Below, piece after piece: positions 5,620-5,821 of a DNA stretch of 5,821 nucleotides (position 1 is the stretch's first letter; each line of letters starts with the position of its first letter). Under the pieces are notes generated by a model that saw only the letters and a list, made by a program, of their open reading frames with translations, did not search any database and was not told the DNA's origin. A program made the position numbers and the translations under genes. Origin of the DNA: an uncultured Capnocytophaga sp. (GTDB lineage: Bacteria; Bacteroidota; Bacteroidia; Flavobacteriales; Flavobacteriaceae); the NCBI GenBank assembly GCA_915070235.1, contig CAJZFM010000146.1:1-5821 (forward strand), written 5' to 3'.

Positions 5620-5821
5620 TGGGAAAACTTTACTTAATTCCTACCCCTATTGGTAACTTGCAAGATATCACCCTTAGAGCCTTGCAAGTACTTGAGCAGG
5701 TTGATCTCATCTTAGCAGAAGATACCCGTACCAGTGGCAAGCTCCTCCAGCACTTTCATATCAGTACTCCCATGCTTGCACACCATAAGTTCAACGAACA
5801 CCAAGCCCTTGAGGGAATCCT
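5619..5821 (+). CDS. rsmI: 16S rRNA 2'-O-methyltransferase RsmI (3' end outside window)
   Basis: Only the first 67 codons are present. They begin [20 protein letters not shown], the N-terminal signature of the RsmI branch of the tetrapyrrole methylase-like SAM-dependent enzymes. [14 protein letters not shown] (33-46) follows and then HHKFNEHQ, which also fit the family. RsmI methylates the 2'-OH of C1402 in 16S rRNA at the ribosomal P site. The ATG at 5619 shares its A with the upstream TAA stop, so translation is probably coupled to the unknown gene. No defect is seen in the visible part; a full-length protein would run about 220-290 residues. Confidence 0.95.
   Translation, partial: MGKLYLIPTPIGNLQDITLRALQVLEQVDLILAEDTRTSGKLLQHFHISTPMLAHHKFNEHQALEGI

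Noticed and set aside
1..5821. Novel defence, mobile or biosynthetic system
   Set aside because: All sizeable genes but one belong to known housekeeping or envelope families. There are no integrase, transposase, toxin, nuclease or CRISPR features and no sharp change in composition.

Overview
The window looks like an ordinary chromosomal stretch from a Bacteroidetes bacterium of the Flavobacteriaceae type, possibly Capnocytophaga or a relative. The evidence is moderately AT-rich DNA, starts without a clear Shine-Dalgarno, promoter-like TAnnTTTG (-7) motifs, a DnaA of flavobacterial type (RDHATVLHAC in domain IV) and a HU-CCDC81 + SPOR protein, an architecture typical of this phylum. The genus is inference.

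Layout. On the left is a plus-strand pair: a secreted DUF3108 protein that has lost only its first few codons to the window edge (1-770), then pdxH (773-1420) two bases later. A 132-bp gap with a good -7 element leads to a 405-residue HU-CCDC81/SPOR membrane protein (1553-2770). It ends in a strong hairpin (2790-2818) that it shares with the converging dnaA on the minus strand (2838-4274). A 153-bp divergent gap rich in A/T tracts and holding a likely dnaA promoter separates dnaA from a hotdog acyl-CoA thioesterase (4428-4829). A 184-bp gap follows, with an 11-bp inverted repeat of promoter-like sequence and a possible small minus-strand ORF. The last genes are a conserved-looking protein of unknown function (5014-5619) and the beginning of rsmI (5619 to the window end), which overlap by one base.

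Functionally these are housekeeping genes: vitamin B6 salvage (PdxH), replication initiation (DnaA), rRNA methylation (RsmI), acyl-CoA hydrolysis, and a predicted link between nucleoid and septal peptidoglycan (HU-CCDC81/SPOR) lying next to the replication initiator. I see no mobile element, CRISPR array, tRNA, rRNA or defence cassette. I also find no convincing undescribed multi-gene system. The points most worth a second look are the Asp-to-Asn change in the DnaA Walker B motif, the small ORF and inverted repeat at 4840-4990, and the duplicated LNDRIA motif in the unknown protein before rsmI.
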